Below, one piece after another: positions 1-7,864 of a DNA stretch of 64,000 bases (position 1 is its first letter; every line of letters starts with the position of its first letter). The stretch lies in NCBI RefSeq assembly GCF_014489475.1, contig NZ_CP060820.1, positions 2,868,001 through 2,932,000 on the forward strand. The letters are read 5' to 3'. This DNA comes from Lysobacter terrestris. GTDB lineage: Bacteria > Pseudomonadota > Gammaproteobacteria > Xanthomonadales > Xanthomonadaceae. The notes beneath the pieces are model-generated. The model was not told the origin of the DNA, searched no databases, and saw nothing but the letters and a program-made list of their open reading frames with translations. Made by a program: the position numbers and the translations under genes.

Positions 1-112
1 CCTGCAGGCCGGTGCCGATCCTGGCGATCCGGCCGTGCTCGATGCGCAGGTCGCCCTCGAACTCGCGTCCTTCGTTGACCAGGCGGGCGTTGACGATCAG
101 TGTCGATGACAT
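1..112 (-). CDS. pyrC: dihydroorotase, N-terminal fragment (runs off the left edge)
   Basis: Only the first 37 codons are present, read leftward from an ATG at 112-110. The peptide starts [15 protein letters not shown] and has the beta-rich opening of amidohydrolases (…[11 protein letters not shown]…[14 protein letters not shown]), as at the N-terminus of class I dihydroorotases, which cyclise carbamoyl-aspartate to dihydroorotate in pyrimidine synthesis. The metal-binding His residues lie outside the window. The start codon is inside the end of yidD (16-base overlap), suggesting coupled translation. Another amidohydrolase cannot be excluded from this short piece. Confidence 0.7.
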   Translation of the reverse strand, partial: MSSTLIVNARLVNEGREFEGDLRIEHGRIARIGTGLQ

Positions 113-342
113 GGGGGCTTTCCATTGAGCGGCGGTACCGGATCGAAACCGCCCGGGTGCAGGGGATGGCAGCGCAGCAGCCGACGTGCGGCCAGCCAGC
201 TGCCCTTGAGTGCGCCGAATCGCGCGATCGCCTCCATCGCGTAGACCGAACACGTGGGATGGAAGCGGCACGCGGGTCCGATCAGCGGACTGAGCCAGCG
301 CTTGTAGCCACGCAGCATCAGGATGAGCAGGCGATCTATCAC
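97..342 (-). CDS. yidD: membrane protein insertion efficiency factor YidD
   Basis: 81 aa from a GTG start at 342, which has a GGAA ribosome-binding sequence just upstream; the in-frame extension further upstream looks non-coding. The body carries the YidD family pattern: a short amphipathic N-terminus ([18 protein letters not shown]), then CRFHPTCS with Cys25 and Cys31, then Y-A-x-E-A-I, and RRLLRCHP with Cys58. YidD is a small inner-membrane-associated protein thought to assist YidC/Sec insertion of membrane proteins. It is usually found beside rnpA and yidC, but here it sits upstream of and overlapping a pyrC-like gene. The normal family length is about 70-100 aa. Confidence 0.9.
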   Translation of the reverse strand: MIDRLLILMLRGYKRWLSPLIGPACRFHPTCSVYAMEAIARFGALKGSWLAARRLLRCHPLHPGGFDPVPPLNGKPPCHRH

Positions 343-651
343 GATTCCTTCATGCCAACAGGCGGTTACTGGCGACAACGCGTCCGGGGCCATGGATAGC
401 GCCCGTTCGCCGCTTTTCAACAGCGGAAAACCGCAGGCGGAGCGCCACCAGAAGCGCGGTTGCCGCGGTAGCCGGGGCAGGGTATAACAGCGCGCTTTCC
501 AGATATAGGGTCGTGCGATAGCTGACGAAAGGCGCATTGCTTTTTTCAGCCCGACCCCCAACTCTGGCCGACACGAACCCGCGCAAGGCTGTTTCGGCAA
601 CCTTTGCAGGATCTGAGCAGTTCATTCGAAGGAACAGAGGAAACGCCGCTC
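343..651. other. 309-bp divergent intergenic region between yidD and the dksA-like gene
   Basis: This spacer separates the starts of two divergent genes and must hold both promoters. I see an AGAGGA ribosome-binding sequence at 636-641 ahead of the GTG at 652. I see no convincing -35/-10 pair, hairpin or small gene. Open frames here give arginine-rich translations typical of non-coding high-GC DNA. Confidence 0.5.
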
Positions 652-1749
652 GTGGCAGCAAAGAAACCCGCGAAGAAGGCCGCCAAGGCCACCAAGAAGC
701 CGGCTGGTCAGGCCGCTGCAAAGAAGGCCGCCCCGAAGTCCGCGGCCAAGAAGCCCGCAGCGAAGAAGGCGGCGCCTGCCAAGAAACCCGTCGCGAAGAA
801 GCCTGCTGCCAAGAAGGCCGCTCCGGCCAAGAAGCCGGTGGCGAAGAAGGCTGCCCCGGCCAAGGCTGCGCCGAAGAAGGCGGCCCCGGTCGCGAAGAAG
901 GCGGCTCCGGTGAAGGCTGCCAAGGCCGCGCCGAAGAAGGCTGCTCCGATCAAGGCTGCGCCGGTCAAGGCAGCTCCGGTCAAGGCCGCTCCTGCCAAGG
1001 CCGCGCCCGTAAAGACCACTGCCCCCGTCAAGGCCGCGCCGGCTCCGGCCGCCAAGACGGTGGTGAAGAAGCCGGCACCGCGTCCGGCCACCAAGTCGGC
1101 CCCGGTTCCCCCGGCGGCTGCTCCGGCCAAGCCCACCGCTCCGGCGAAGGCTGCCGTGGGCAAGTCGGAAACCAAGACCGCCTCCACCGGCACGGCGGGC
1201 AGCAGCCCGGCGCGCCCCGCACCGCCGCAGCGGCCGACCGGCAAGGTCGCCGTCGCCGTCACCGCCAGCAAGGAAAAGGCCCCGGCGCCGCGCGGCAAGG
1301 TCAAGGTCGTGGAATACAAGACTGATGAGGCCACTGGCCGCCCGATCGTCCCGAAGGGTTACCTGCCTTCGTCGGACGAGGAATACATGAGCCCGCTGCA
1401 ACTCGAGTACTTCCGCCAGCGCCTGCTGAAGTGGCGCGCGGACCTGGTCGAGGAATCCAAGCAGACCATCGAGAACCTCAAGGACGAAGTGCGTGACGTC
1501 GGCGACGAAGCCGAACGCGCCACCCGCGAAACCGAGAACTCGCTGGAGCTGCGCACGCGCGACCGCTACCGCAAGCTGATCAGCAAGATCGACAGCACGC
1601 TCAAGCGCGTGGATTCGGGCGACTACGGTTTCTGCGTCGATACCGGCGAGGAAATCGGCCTGGAACGCCTGGAAGCCCGCCTCACCGCCGAGCGCACGAT
1701 CGATGCGCAGGAGCGCTGGGAGCACATGCAGAAGCAGATGGGCGACTGA
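652..1749 (+). CDS. dksA: DksA/TraR family RNA polymerase-binding protein with a histone H1-like Lys/Ala/Pro N-terminal tail
   Basis: 365 aa from GTG 652, chosen because AGAGGA lies 10 bases upstream. Residues 1 to about 220 are low-complexity K-K-A-A-P repeats like eukaryotic H1 tails. The C-terminal ~130 residues are a DksA module: two coiled-coil helices with a tip reading G-D-E-A-E-R-A, so the first tip Asp is kept (Asp285) and the second is Glu288, then N-S-L-E-L-R-T-R-D-R. Of the four zinc-finger cysteines of E. coli DksA only the first remains (Cys328); the others are Thr331, Thr349 and Ala352. This resembles known zinc-less DksA forms. DksA binds the RNA polymerase secondary channel and works with ppGpp. 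The tail probably adds non-specific DNA binding (inference). The gene is followed by a strong terminator and appears to be a single-gene unit. Confidence 0.85.
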   Translation: MAAKKPAKKAAKATKKPAGQAAAKKAAPKSAAKKPAAKKAAPAKKPVAKKPAAKKAAPAKKPVAKKAAPAKAAPKKAAPVAKKAAPVKAAKAAPKKAAPIKAAPVKAAPVKAAPAKAAPVKTTAPVKAAPAPAAKTVVKKPAPRPATKSAPVPPAAAPAKPTAPAKAAVGKSETKTASTGTAGSSPARPAPPQRPTGKVAVAVTASKEKAPAPRGKVKVVEYKTDEATGRPIVPKGYLPSSDEEYMSPLQLEYFRQRLLKWRADLVEESKQTIENLKDEVRDVGDEAERATRETENSLELRTRDRYRKLISKIDSTLKRVDSGDYGFCVDTGEEIGLERLEARLTAERTIDAQERWEHMQKQMGD

Positions 1750-1772
1750 CGCCTGCTGCCCCGCACGGCAAG

Positions 1773-1801
1773 AAAAAGCCCCGCGCGAGCGGGGCTTTTT
1801 T
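1773..1801 (+). terminator. rho-independent terminator after the dksA-like gene
   Basis: Perfect stem AGCCCCGC (1777-1784), GCGA loop, GCGGGGCT (1789-1796), followed by a run of T. A-tracts on the 5' side make it usable from both directions, so it can also stop the convergent CDGSH gene ending at 1830. Confidence 0.9.
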
Positions 1802-1829
1802 GTTTCGGGGCCGTTCCGGCGGGACGGGG

Positions 1830-2471
1830 TCAGGCGCCGTCCGCCTCGAAACCGACCTTGCGGTGCGAGCCGTCGCAATAGGGCTTGTTCTGCGAATGCC
1901 CGCAGCGGCACAGCCAGGTCTCGCTGACCCGGTCGATGGTATGGCCGGTGCCGGTGACGATTTCCAGGTTGCCGATGACCTTGAGCGGGCCGTTCTTCTG
2001 CGGTTCCACCTGCAGCGGGCCGTCGCGCGAGGCCAGCGGCTGGGATTCCTTCGGCGCGCGCTCGCCGCTGGCGATGAAGCCGCCTTCGGCATGGCTGCCG
2101 TCGCAGAACGGCTTGCGCTTGGACAGGCCGCAGCGGCACAGCGTGGCGCGGAAACCTTCGTCCTGCCCGGCGACCTGCAGCGGCGCGAGGAAGGCGAGCG
2201 GGCCGTTCTCGCGCAGGTTCACCAGGTTCACCACCGGGGCCGGTTCCGGCGCGCCGCCATCGAGCGGTTCGTACTGGATCGCGCCCGACGGGCACAGCCG
2301 CGCGAGCAGCGCGATTTCCTCCGGCGACACGGCGTCGGGATGGATCCATTCGCCTTCGACGTTGGGGACGAACACGTCCGGATGGTGCAACACGCAGTTG
2401 CGCGAGTGGATGCAGCGCGCGCCATCGAAATGGATCACGACCTTCCGGCCCCGCACGGTCTCAGTGCCCAT
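1830..2471 (-). CDS. iron-sulfur protein with one divergent 4Fe-4S domain and two CDGSH domains
   Basis: 213 aa from ATG 2471. Residues about 10-72 resemble the divergent mono-cluster ferredoxin-like domain (Fer4_19), with Cys20, Cys26 and Cys60 (R-L-C-P-S-G-A). Two CDGSH zinc-finger-like 2Fe-2S motifs follow: C112-R-C114 … P-F-C123-D-G-S-H127 and C188-R-C190 … P-Y-C199-D-G-S-H203. The 3Cys-1His sets are complete in both. Such proteins are soluble and redox-active; a specific reaction is not known to me. The gene is convergent with dksA and separated from the MFS gene by about 70 bases. Confidence 0.88.
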   Translation of the reverse strand: MGTETVRGRKVVIHFDGARCIHSRNCVLHHPDVFVPNVEGEWIHPDAVSPEEIALLARLCPSGAIQYEPLDGGAPEPAPVVNLVNLRENGPLAFLAPLQVAGQDEGFRATLCRCGLSKRKPFCDGSHAEGGFIASGERAPKESQPLASRDGPLQVEPQKNGPLKVIGNLEIVTGTGHTIDRVSETWLCRCGHSQNKPYCDGSHRKVGFEADGA

Positions 2472-2539
2472 GGCTGCCTCGGCTGCTGGCGATGCTGCGG
2501 CCAGTCTACGCCGGCCGTCGCGGGCCGGCGTGCCTGCGC

Positions 2540-3793
2540 TCAGTGCAGCTCGCGCAGGTCCAGGCGTCGCAAGCGCGGGGCGAGCCTGGCCGTGGCCGCC
2601 ACCACCGCCAGCGTCATGCAGCCGCCGAACACCACCGACGGCACCAGCCCGAGCAGGCGCGCGGCGACGCCGGATTCGAACGCGCCCAGCTCGTTCGAGG
2701 AACCGATGAAGATGCCGTTGATCGAGGAGACGCGGCCGCGCATGTGGTCCGGCGTCGCCAGCTGCAGGATCGTCGAGCGCAGCACCACCGAAACGCCGTC
2801 GCACATGCCGGACATCAGCAGCATCAGCGCCGAGATCCAGAACGACTTGGACAAGGCGAAACCGATGATGCACAGGCCGAAGCCCGCCACGGCCCACAGC
2901 AGCAGGCGCCCGGCGTGGCGCTGCGGCGGATTCCGGGCGAGCCACAGGCCCACCAGCACGGCGCCCGCAGCGGGCGCGGCGCGCAGGATGCCCAGCGCCG
3001 ACGGACCGGCGTGCAGGACGTCGCTGATGAAGGCGGGGAGCAGGGCGACCGCACCGCCGAACAGCACCGAGAACATGTCGAGCGCCTGCGCGCCGAGCAC
3101 GACCTGCTGGTTGAAGACGAAGCGCAGGCCCTCGCCGATGCTCTTGAACACCGGTGCGCGTTCGCCGGGCGCGGGCGGTTCGGTGACGCGGATCGTGATC
3201 ACCGCGACGGCGGCCAGCAGCGCCAGTGCCGCGGCGACGAAATACGCGGTGCTCTTGCCCGCCGTGGCGACCAGGATGCCGCCCAGGGCCGGGCCGATCA
3301 CCAGCGCCGCCTGCATGTTGACGCTGCTCACGCCCGCGGCGCGGGCGAAGTGCTCGCGGCGCAGCACGCGCGCCATCAGCGACATGTTCACCGGGGCGAA
3401 GAACGCACGCACGACGCCGCCCAGGGCGATGGCGCCGTAGATGGGCAGCGTTCCCGCCGCGGGCAGCAATCCCGCGGCGACGCCGCCGAGCAGCAGCGCG
3501 GTCGCGCTCAGGCCGATGCACGCCGCCATGCCCAGCTTGCGGCGGGGCAGGTGGTCGACGGCGTAGCCGGCAAACAGCGCGAAGCAGAAGTAGGGGATGA
3601 CTTCGGCCAGGCCGATCAGGCCCAGCGCCAGCGGGTCGCGGGTGATTTCGTAGACGTGCCAGCCGACGGTCACGCCGATGATCTGGTACGCCAGCATGGC
3701 GAGCTGGCGGTAGGCCAGCAGGCCGACGAAGCCGCGATTGAACAGGCGATCCGGTGTGCCGGCGTCCGCGGCGTCGGCGGGGCCCGGGTTCAC
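2540..3793 (-). CDS. MFS transporter, EntS-like (MFS_3) family
   Basis: 417 aa beginning at a GTG whose last two bases form part of the sufE stop codon (GTGA overlap at 3793-3790). About twelve hydrophobic segments can be read, with the cytoplasmic D-H-L-P-R-R-K loop between helices 2 and 3 that marks the major facilitator fold. Composition and layout resemble the enterobactin exporter EntS group and related drug or metabolite exporters. The substrate cannot be told. Translational coupling to sufE implies co-transcription but not necessarily related function. Confidence 0.85.
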   Translation of the reverse strand: MNPGPADAADAGTPDRLFNRGFVGLLAYRQLAMLAYQIIGVTVGWHVYEITRDPLALGLIGLAEVIPYFCFALFAGYAVDHLPRRKLGMAACIGLSATALLLGGVAAGLLPAAGTLPIYGAIALGGVVRAFFAPVNMSLMARVLRREHFARAAGVSSVNMQAALVIGPALGGILVATAGKSTAYFVAAALALLAAVAVITIRVTEPPAPGERAPVFKSIGEGLRFVFNQQVVLGAQALDMFSVLFGGAVALLPAFISDVLHAGPSALGILRAAPAAGAVLVGLWLARNPPQRHAGRLLLWAVAGFGLCIIGFALSKSFWISALMLLMSGMCDGVSVVLRSTILQLATPDHMRGRVSSINGIFIGSSNELGAFESGVAARLLGLVPSVVFGGCMTLAVVAATARLAPRLRRLDLRELH

Positions 3794-4227
3794 AGGGCTT
3801 TCTGGGCGCGGTCGCGGATGAAGCCGAGCAGGGCCGCCAGGCCGTTGCTGCGCGTGGGGGAGAGGTGCTTGGCCAGGCCGATGTCGGCGATGTAGTCCGG
3901 CTCGGTCGCGAGGATCTCCGTCGCGCTGCGCCCCGAATACACGCGCAAGGCCAGGTAGATCAGGCCCGAGACGATCGCCGAATCGCTGATCGCCTGGAAG
4001 TCGAGGCGCTCGGCGTCACCGGAGGCGACGATCCACACCATCGACTGGCAGCCGTGCAGGCGGTGTTCCTCGCTCTTCCAGTCGTCCGGGAACGCCGGCA
4101 GCTTGCGCCCCAGGTCGATCAGGTACTGGTAGCGCTCGGCCCAGTCGCCGAAGAAGGCGAACTCGTCGCGGATGGCGCCCTGGGCTTCGCCGGGGCTGGC
4201 TTCGAGCGGGAAGGTGGATGCGTCCAT
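3790..4227 (-). CDS. sufE: cysteine desulfuration protein SufE
   Basis: 145 aa from ATG 4227. SufE accepts persulfide sulfur from SufS on a single Cys; here Cys60 sits in the conserved R-L-H-G-C-Q-S-x-V-W context. The N-terminal E-F-x-x-F-x-D-W-x-x-R-Y-x-Y-L-I-x-L-G pattern and the C-terminal S-P-x-R-x-N-G motif are typical, and the length is normal. No other suf genes are in the window, so it is separate from any sufBCDS operon. It overlaps the MFS transporter gene by four bases. Confidence 0.95.
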   Translation of the reverse strand: MDASTFPLEASPGEAQGAIRDEFAFFGDWAERYQYLIDLGRKLPAFPDDWKSEEHRLHGCQSMVWIVASGDAERLDFQAISDSAIVSGLIYLALRVYSGRSATEILATEPDYIADIGLAKHLSPTRSNGLAALLGFIRDRAQKAL

Positions 4228-4344
4228 GGGGCAATTTTACCGCGCCGCGGCGGCACGATCGTTGCATCGTGCGAACGACCGTGTGTAGCCGCCGGAACGC
4301 TGGTTCCGTGAATCGGCGCCGCGAGTGCCGCGGCGCCATGTCGC

Positions 4345-5934
4345 TCAGCCGCGCTTCCAGCGCACGCCCTGCGGCGTGTCTTCCAGCAGGATGCCCTCGC
4401 CGAACAGCTGGTCGCGGATCGCGTCCGCGCGGGCGAAGTCGCGCGCCTTCTTGGCCGCGGCGCGCTCGTCGATCAGGCCCTGGATGCGGGCGTCGTCATC
4501 ACTCGACGCACCGCGTGCGAACCACGCCGCCGGATCCTGCTGCAGCAGGCCCAGCGCCAGGCCGGCGCCGAGCAGCCGGCCTCGCGTCTCCCCGAGCAAC
4601 GACTTCGTGCTATCCGCCCACTGCTGCAGGTGGGAGCGCACGAACGGCGCGGCATCGACCTCGCTGTCGGGGTCGCTGTTGAGTGCCTCTTCCAGGCTCG
4701 GGAGAACCTCCGCAGGCAGCAATCCTTCTGCGATCCAGGCGACGAACATGAGTCTGGCGTCGACCCTGGTCAGGGACTTGTGCTTTGTCGCCAGCGCGAG
4801 GTGCTTTTCATTAGTCCGGAGCAGATGGGTGTGCTTGAGCACGCTGTCTGCAAGTGCCGAGATCTCGCTCAGGGCCATCGGTGTATTGAGATCGTTGTCC
4901 AGAACGCGCTCGATCTCCTGCGGAATGGCCGATGCCACCGCGGGAAGATCCGCGGTATCGCGAAGGGCGCCGTACAGGCGGTCGAGCGTGCGCACACTCT
5001 GCTCGATCAGGGCGTCCGACCAATCCAGCGGTTGCCGGTAGTGCGCGGAAAGCAGCGCGTAGCGCAAGGCCTCGGGCGGATGCGCGCGCACCAGGTCGTG
5101 GATCTTCTCGATGTTGCCCAGCGACTTGCTCATCTTGGTGCCGCCGAAGGTGAGCATGCCGTTGTGCAGCCAGTAGCGCGCGAAGATGCGGCCGCCGTGC
5201 GCGCACTCGCTCTGCGCGATCTCGTTCTCATGGTGCGGGAACTGCAGGTCGACGCCACCGGCATGGATGTCGATGGTCTCGCCCAGATGCGCCGCCGCCA
5301 TGGCCGAGCATTCGATATGCCAGCCCGGGCGGCCTCGACCCCAAGGCGAGTCCCAGCCGGGCAGGTCGTCGGTGGAAGGCTTCCACAGCACGAAATCGCC
5401 GGCATCGCGCTTGTACGGCGCTACTTCGACGCGGGCACCTGCGAGCATTTCTTCCGGATCGCGGCGTGAGAGCTTGCCGTAGCTGTCGAAGCTGGCGACC
5501 GAGAACAGCACGTGGTTCTGCGCCTCGTAGGCGTGCTCGTTTGCGATCAGTTGCTGGATCATGGCGATGATCTGCGGGATATGAGCGGTGACTTCCGGCT
5601 CGATATCCGGCGGGGCGATGCCCAGCGACGCCATGTCTTCGCGGTAGGCGGCAGCGAACTTGTCGGTAATCACCGAGATCGGCACGCCCTGTTCGCGGGC
5701 GGCGTTGTTGATCTTGTCGTCGACGTCGGTGACGTTGCGGGCGTAGCTCAGCGCGCCGTAACGGCGTCGCAGCAGGTCGGCCAGCACGCCGAACACCACG
5801 TAGGGGCGGGCATTGCCGATGTGCACGTAGTTGTAGACCGTCGGCCCGCAGACATACATGGTCACGCGCGCGGGATCGGCGGGTACGAAGGCTTCGACGC
5901 GACGCGTCAGGCTGTTGAAGAGGTGCAGGCTCAT
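4345..5934 (-). CDS. cysS: cysteinyl-tRNA synthetase with an internal extension
   Basis: 529 aa from ATG 5934; E. coli CysRS has 461. It charges tRNA-Cys with cysteine. The HIGH signature is H38-I-G-N, KMSKS is at 267-271, and the zinc/cysteine pocket residues Cys29, Cys209, His234 and Glu238 are present. The extra length is a stretch of about 70 residues at roughly 371-450, between the anticodon-proximal helices (L-D-N-D-L-N-T-P) and the C-terminal L-L-G-L-L-Q-Q-D-P segment. DNA for this part (about 4620-4860) drops to roughly 55-63% G+C by hand count, below its flanks. The active site is intact, so the enzyme should work. Confidence 0.95.
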   Translation of the reverse strand: MSLHLFNSLTRRVEAFVPADPARVTMYVCGPTVYNYVHIGNARPYVVFGVLADLLRRRYGALSYARNVTDVDDKINNAAREQGVPISVITDKFAAAYREDMASLGIAPPDIEPEVTAHIPQIIAMIQQLIANEHAYEAQNHVLFSVASFDSYGKLSRRDPEEMLAGARVEVAPYKRDAGDFVLWKPSTDDLPGWDSPWGRGRPGWHIECSAMAAAHLGETIDIHAGGVDLQFPHHENEIAQSECAHGGRIFARYWLHNGMLTFGGTKMSKSLGNIEKIHDLVRAHPPEALRYALLSAHYRQPLDWSDALIEQSVRTLDRLYGALRDTADLPAVASAIPQEIERVLDNDLNTPMALSEISALADSVLKHTHLLRTNEKHLALATKHKSLTRVDARLMFVAWIAEGLLPAEVLPSLEEALNSDPDSEVDAAPFVRSHLQQWADSTKSLLGETRGRLLGAGLALGLLQQDPAAWFARGASSDDDARIQGLIDERAAAKKARDFARADAIRDQLFGEGILLEDTPQGVRWKRG

Positions 5935-6040
5935 GGGATTACCGCGTGGATTACGGCAATTCTAGCGGCCTAAAGCCGGGATTCAGGGCGCGGAGGCGGC
6001 TGTCGCCTACAATTCACCGGTCCGGCCAATCCCGAGCGCG

Positions 6041-6475
6041 ATGATCCGTCTCCGTCTGTTGCTGTCCTTCCTGCTGACCTGCCTGGCCCTGGTGGCTGTC
6101 CCGGCCGCCGCCCAGCACACGGTCCTCCAGCAGGAGAACGTCCGCTACGACTACGCGCAGGTGCTGCGCGTCACCCCGGTGTACCAGACGCTGACCGCCA
6201 CCCGCGCCGAGCAGCGCTGCGACCCGGAAGACAAGTCGCGGCTGTCGCGGGCCGTGGGCGCGATCAAGGACGCGCTGCGCCGCGAGGAAGCGGACAAGGC
6301 CGCCAACTGCCAGTCGGTGCCGGTCGAGCGCGAGTTCCGCCGGGCGATCGCCTACGACGTCGACTACGTCTACAAGGGCGCCAAGTTCCGCTCGCGGCTG
6401 GCCGAAGACCCCGGCAACCGCCTGCGCATCCGCATCGCCATCACCCCGGCCGTGCCCGGGGCGACGACGCCCTGA
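6041..6475 (+). CDS. secreted protein of unknown function, related to the C-terminal part of glycine-zipper 17-kDa-antigen-like proteins
   Basis: 144 aa from ATG 6041. A clear signal peptide (charged M-I-R-L-R, hydrophobic core, cleavage after A-A-A at about residue 24) predicts export. The mature part contains two Cys (C-D-P and N-C-Q). It ends in Y-D-V-D-Y-V-Y-K-G … D-P-G-N-R-L-R-I-R-I, a pattern I associate with outer-membrane proteins that normally also carry a glycine zipper; none is present here. The gene stands alone between divergent cysS and the arginine block. The function is unknown. Confidence 0.8.
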   Translation: MIRLRLLLSFLLTCLALVAVPAAAQHTVLQQENVRYDYAQVLRVTPVYQTLTATRAEQRCDPEDKSRLSRAVGAIKDALRREEADKAANCQSVPVEREFRRAIAYDVDYVYKGAKFRSRLAEDPGNRLRIRIAITPAVPGATTP

Positions 6476-6536
6476 GCGGTTCTTCCCGGCATATTTCCGA
6501 TCGTGATGGCCCGCGGGTTGCACCCGGGGGCCCAGC

Positions 6537-6661
6537 ATGCGAGCATTCGCGCCCTCATGAAGACCCTTCGTGCCGACGCTGACGTGATGACCTCCGCCTG
6601 GATGGCGGCGGGCATGACCTCGCGCGCGCGCCGACCGTACCCGCCATTCCTGGTTGGGTGA
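6537..6661 (+). other. candidate leader peptide ORFs upstream of the arginine block
   Basis: A GGGGG sequence (6526-6530) lies six bases before an ATG at 6537 that opens a 7-codon ORF (MRAFAPS, stop 6558-6560). Its stop overlaps (ATGA) an ATG at 6557 that opens a 34-codon ORF ending at 6661. The second ORF contains Arg-Ala-Arg-Arg (CGC GCG CGC CGA) at 6623-6634 plus an earlier Arg codon. A terminator hairpin follows 40 bases later, just ahead of argF'. Position before an arginine operon makes an attenuator leader possible, but the coding call rests on position only. Confidence 0.3.
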
Positions 6662-6700
6662 CGCGTAGCGCCATTGGTTCGAACGATGGCATGACACACG

Positions 6701-6728
6701 AAAAGCCCAGCCTTCGCGCTGGGCTTTT
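6701..6728 (+). terminator. terminator-like hairpin between the leader region and argF'
   Basis: Stem AAAAGCCCAGC (6701-6711) with GCTGGGCTTTT (6718-6728) and a following T run. It lies only 47 bases upstream of the argF' start, so any transcript reaching argF' from the upstream leader must read through it. It could simply end transcription from the secreted-protein gene at 6041, or act as an attenuator. A second copy of GCCCAGC (6530-6536) just before the first leader start codon could compete for the 3' arm. Confidence 0.8.
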
Positions 6729-6775
6729 TTGCTTTTCCGGCCCAGCGATTCCCCGATTCGTTCTTGGAGACCGCG

Positions 6776-7786
6776 ATGAAGCCCGCCCACAGGCATTTCC
6801 TTAACACCCAGGACTGGTCCCGCCCGGACCTCGACGCCCTGCTGACCCAGGCCGCGATGTTCAAGCGCACGAAGTTCGGCGACGAGCTCAAGGGCAAGTC
6901 GATCGCCCTGGTGTTCTTCAACCCGTCGATGCGCACCCGCACCAGCTTCGAGCTGGGCGCGTTCCAGCTCGGCGGCCACGCCATCGTGCTGCAGCCGGGC
7001 AAGGACGCGTGGCCGATCGAGTTCGACCTCGGCACGGTGATGGACGGCGACACCGAGGAGCACATCAAGGAAGTCGCACAGGTACTGGGCCGCTACGTCG
7101 ACCTGATCGGCGTGCGCGCCTTCCCGAAGTTCGTCGACTGGGCCTACGACCGCGAGGACATCGTGCTGAAGTCGTTCGCCAGGTACTCGCCGGTGCCGGT
7201 GATCAACATGGAAACGATCACCCATCCCTGCCAGGAACTGGCGCACATCCTCGCCCTGCAGGAGCACTTCGGCACCACCGACCTGCGCGGCAAGAAGTAC
7301 GTGCTGACCTGGACCTACCACCCCAAGCCGCTCAACACGGCGGTGGCGAATTCGGCGCTGACCATCGCCACGCGCATGGGCATGGACGTGACCCTGCTGT
7401 GCCCGACGCCGGACTACATCCTCGACGAACGCTACATGGGCTGGGCCGAGCAGAACGTCGCCGAAAGCGGCGGCTCGCTCAGCGTGAGCCACGACACCGA
7501 CAGCGCCTACCGCGGCGCGGATGTCGTCTACGCCAAGAGCTGGGGCGCGCTGCCGTTCTTCGGCAACTGGGGCCCGGAAAAGCCTATTCGCGACCAGTAC
7601 CAGCACTTCATGGTCGACGAGCGGAAGATGGCGCTGACCAACAACGGCGTCTTCAGCCACTGCCTGCCGTTGCGCCGCAACGTGAAGGCCACCGACGCGG
7701 TGATGGACTCGCCGCAATGCATCGCCATCAACGAAGCCGAGAACCGCCTGCACGTGCAGAAGGCGATCATGGCGGCGTTGGTGTAA
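6776..7786 (+). CDS. argF': N-acetylornithine carbamoyltransferase
   Basis: 336 aa from ATG 6776 with TTGGAGA five bases upstream. It transfers carbamoyl phosphate to N-acetylornithine, giving N-acetylcitrulline; this replaces ornithine transcarbamylase in Xanthomonas-type arginine synthesis. The carbamoyl-phosphate loop is S51-M-R-T-R-T, with T-H-P-C-Q further on and H-C-L-P-L-R-R-N-V-K near the C-terminus. Glu94 in D-G-D-T-E-E-H matches the residue (Glu92 in X. campestris) reported to separate acetyl- from succinyl-ornithine enzymes. Over most of its length it reads like the X. campestris enzyme. It is the first gene of the arginine block. Confidence 0.96.
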   Translation: MKPAHRHFLNTQDWSRPDLDALLTQAAMFKRTKFGDELKGKSIALVFFNPSMRTRTSFELGAFQLGGHAIVLQPGKDAWPIEFDLGTVMDGDTEEHIKEVAQVLGRYVDLIGVRAFPKFVDWAYDREDIVLKSFARYSPVPVINMETITHPCQELAHILALQEHFGTTDLRGKKYVLTWTYHPKPLNTAVANSALTIATRMGMDVTLLCPTPDYILDERYMGWAEQNVAESGGSLSVSHDTDSAYRGADVVYAKSWGALPFFGNWGPEKPIRDQYQHFMVDERKMALTNNGVFSHCLPLRRNVKATDAVMDSPQCIAINEAENRLHVQKAIMAALV

Positions 7787-7829
7787 GGCGGACTTCAACC
7801 TGCCATCCCCCACGATTCATCACCAGAAC

Positions 7830-7847
7830 GGTGGGCCCGGGCCCACC
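7830..7847. repeat. 18-bp perfect palindrome upstream of argG
   Basis: GGTGGGCCC followed by its reverse complement, 17 bases before the argG ATG. The same 18-bp layout (one arm GGTGGGTCC) recurs at 33973-33990 between mtnD and mtnB, so it appears to be a dispersed intergenic repeat. It could form a hairpin in the argG leader. Confidence 0.75.
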
Positions 7848-7864
7848 TTGCGAGACACAAGCAA

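Noticed and set aside
537-1325. Gly/Glu/Arg-rich frame over the dksA tail
   Set aside because: Out-of-frame reading of the AAG-GCC repeats in the DksA tail; low complexity and no start signal.
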